Below are positions 5,703-6,195 of a stretch of DNA of 6,195 nucleotides, piece after piece. Each line of letters begins with the position of its first letter. The stretch's first letter is position 1. The DNA comes from Hyphomonadaceae bacterium. Lineage in GTDB: Bacteria; Pseudomonadota; Alphaproteobacteria; Caulobacterales; Hyphomonadaceae. Below the pieces are notes generated by a model that was given only the letters and a program-made list of their open reading frames with translations, did not search any database and was not told the origin of the DNA. The translations under genes were made by a program, and so were the position numbers. The stretch spans positions 1-6,195 of the forward strand of contig JAUYSA010000294.1 in assembly GCA_030696545.1 (NCBI GenBank). The letters are read 5' to 3'.

Positions 5703-5837
5703 CCCCTCCGTCTCGATGGTGCGCATCTATCCATCTCCCCTTGCTCCGCATAGGGAGGCAAGCAACGGTTCTTGCCTCCACCAGTCCGTAGGACTGGGGG
5801 AGGTGGATTGCGCGCCCTTGCGCGCAAGACGGAGGGG
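5703..5837. repeat. Composite intergenic repeat with terminal inverted repeats and nested hairpins
   Basis: Outer arms CCCCTCCGTCT (5703-5713) and AGACGGAGGGG (5827-5837) are perfect 11-base inverted repeats. Inside are three further stems. GGAGGCAAG (5754-5762) pairs with CTTGCCTCC (5771-5779). CCAGTCC (5781-5787) pairs with GGACTGG (5791-5797) around GTA and can extend through CCTCC (5775-5779) with GGAGG (5799-5803). TTGCGCGC (5808-5815) pairs with GCGCGCAA (5820-5827) around CCTT. The CTTGCCTCC arm is shared by two mutually exclusive hairpins. ORFs crossing this stretch are low-complexity Arg/Pro-rich and not credible. The layout resembles non-coding palindromic or MITE-like elements common between genes in GC-rich proteobacteria; copies elsewhere cannot be checked here. 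Confidence 0.7.
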
Positions 5838-5866
5838 GCTCAAGCCCACCGCTTTCACGGTCAGCT

Positions 5867-5997
5867 CTTCCCCCGTGAAACGGGGGAAGTACCCCGAAGG
5901 GGGGGATGGGGGCGAGCCACAGGCGCCGCCCCCGACAACTCGCCCCCAACGTCTCGCGGCTGCGCCGCGATCCACTTCCCCCGTTTCACGGGGGAAG
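5867..5997. repeat. BIME-like element: two inverted copies of one palindrome
   Basis: A 23-base palindromic unit (arms CTTCCCCCGT and ACGGGGGAAG, loop GAA) occupies 5867-5889, and its exact reverse complement (same arms, loop TTC) occupies 5975-5997. Between them lie a second inverted pair, TGGGGGCGAG (5907-5916) with CTCGCCCCCA (5939-5948), and a small hairpin, TCGCGGC (5954-5960) with GCCGCGA (5964-5970) around TGC. Two palindromes in opposite orientation with an intervening structured spacer is the layout of REP/BIME elements. In enterobacteria these sit downstream of genes and affect mRNA 3' stability, gyrase binding or termination; whether this unrelated sequence does so is unknown. Its position after mnmA fits a 3' intergenic role. 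No tyrosine-transposase (RAYT) gene is in the window. Confidence 0.7.
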
Positions 5998-6195
5998 ATC
6001 TCCCGCCAGATCCCGCATATCTCACGCGTCAGATTGGGGGATAACCGACACCGGAATCGCTCGGTTCCAAGGCCTTCCGCTCTATCTGCTGGGGGACGGA
6101 CGCAATCACTCCATCCCCACCCTCCAGACCCATGCGATACTGCCCCCGCACTGACATGAGGGAGGTCTCGAGAGTCGACCGAAGCTTTCAGGATG
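5998..6195 (+). other. Non-coding right edge, possible upstream region of the next gene
   Basis: I see no convincing gene, RNA or terminator here. A GGAGG at 6161-6165 has no start codon within normal distance. The window ends on ATG 6193-6195, preceded by CAGG with no proper spacing. A frame from ATG 6156 (MREVSRVDRSFQD) stays open to the edge. Either could be the start of a rightward gene beyond the window, but nothing here identifies it. AACCGA (6043-6048) and TCGGTT (6061-6066) form a short 6-bp inverted repeat of no clear meaning. Confidence 0.3.

Noticed and set aside
5110..5949. 279-residue minus-strand ORF over the end of mnmA and the repeats
   Set aside because: It is antisense to well-conserved mnmA coding sequence and extends into palindromic repeats.
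5716..6159. 147-residue plus-strand ORF after mnmA
   Set aside because: It reads through the hairpin repeats, is Pro/Arg/Ser-rich, and has no Shine-Dalgarno or recognisable motif; the bases are better explained as inverted repeats.

Overview
The window is GC-rich, gene-dense bacterial DNA. Its proteins look alphaproteobacterial: an MnmA whose catalytic-cysteine region reads PCVRCN, a small CC-x3-C-x2-C protein with an oxidoreductase-like N-terminal domain, an LpxR-type lipid A deacylase, and GC-rich palindromic intergenic repeats. A Caulobacterales/Hyphomonadaceae-like source is my best guess, from overall impression only. I see no tRNA, rRNA, transposase, phage gene or CRISPR array.

Left part (1-1295). 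The window opens inside the last ~60 codons of a tannase/feruloyl-esterase-family gene. After a strong Shine-Dalgarno sequence comes a 48-residue one-helix membrane ORF starting at TTG 203. It ends at an amber codon, and the next ORF (350-985, two helices plus a BamE/DUF3862-like domain) continues in the same frame immediately after it. The pair may therefore be one membrane-protein gene broken by a nonsense codon. A small cysteine-rich protein follows (1029-1214); its ribosome-binding site and start codon lie in a perfect 10-bp stem-loop.

Middle part (1296-4314). A lipoprotein of the PQQ-dependent sorbosone dehydrogenase (beta-propeller) family runs rightward and meets, with no base between the stop codons, a leftward gene for an unrecognised protein with an R-N-x3-H (HEPN-like) motif. 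A 73-bp divergent spacer separates that gene from a rightward LpxR-family outer-membrane lipid A 3-O-deacylase. Both divergent genes lack a Shine-Dalgarno sequence, and both have a weak promoter-like pair placed so that transcripts could be leaderless.

Right part (4399-6195). mnmA encodes the tRNA 2-thiouridylase, with a long N-terminal extension before the PP-loop. After it come about 525 bp without a convincing gene. This stretch holds two composite inverted-repeat elements (5703-5837 and 5867-5997) made of several hairpins, then a featureless stretch up to a possible start codon at the window's right edge.

The genes do not form one pathway. Three encode cell-envelope or exported proteins (tannase-family, PQQ-type lipoprotein, LpxR-family), two ORFs encode predicted membrane proteins, and mnmA is housekeeping. 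I found no clear previously undescribed multi-gene system. The best leads are the amber-split membrane gene, the start-codon hairpin, the HEPN-like protein and the palindromic repeat cluster.
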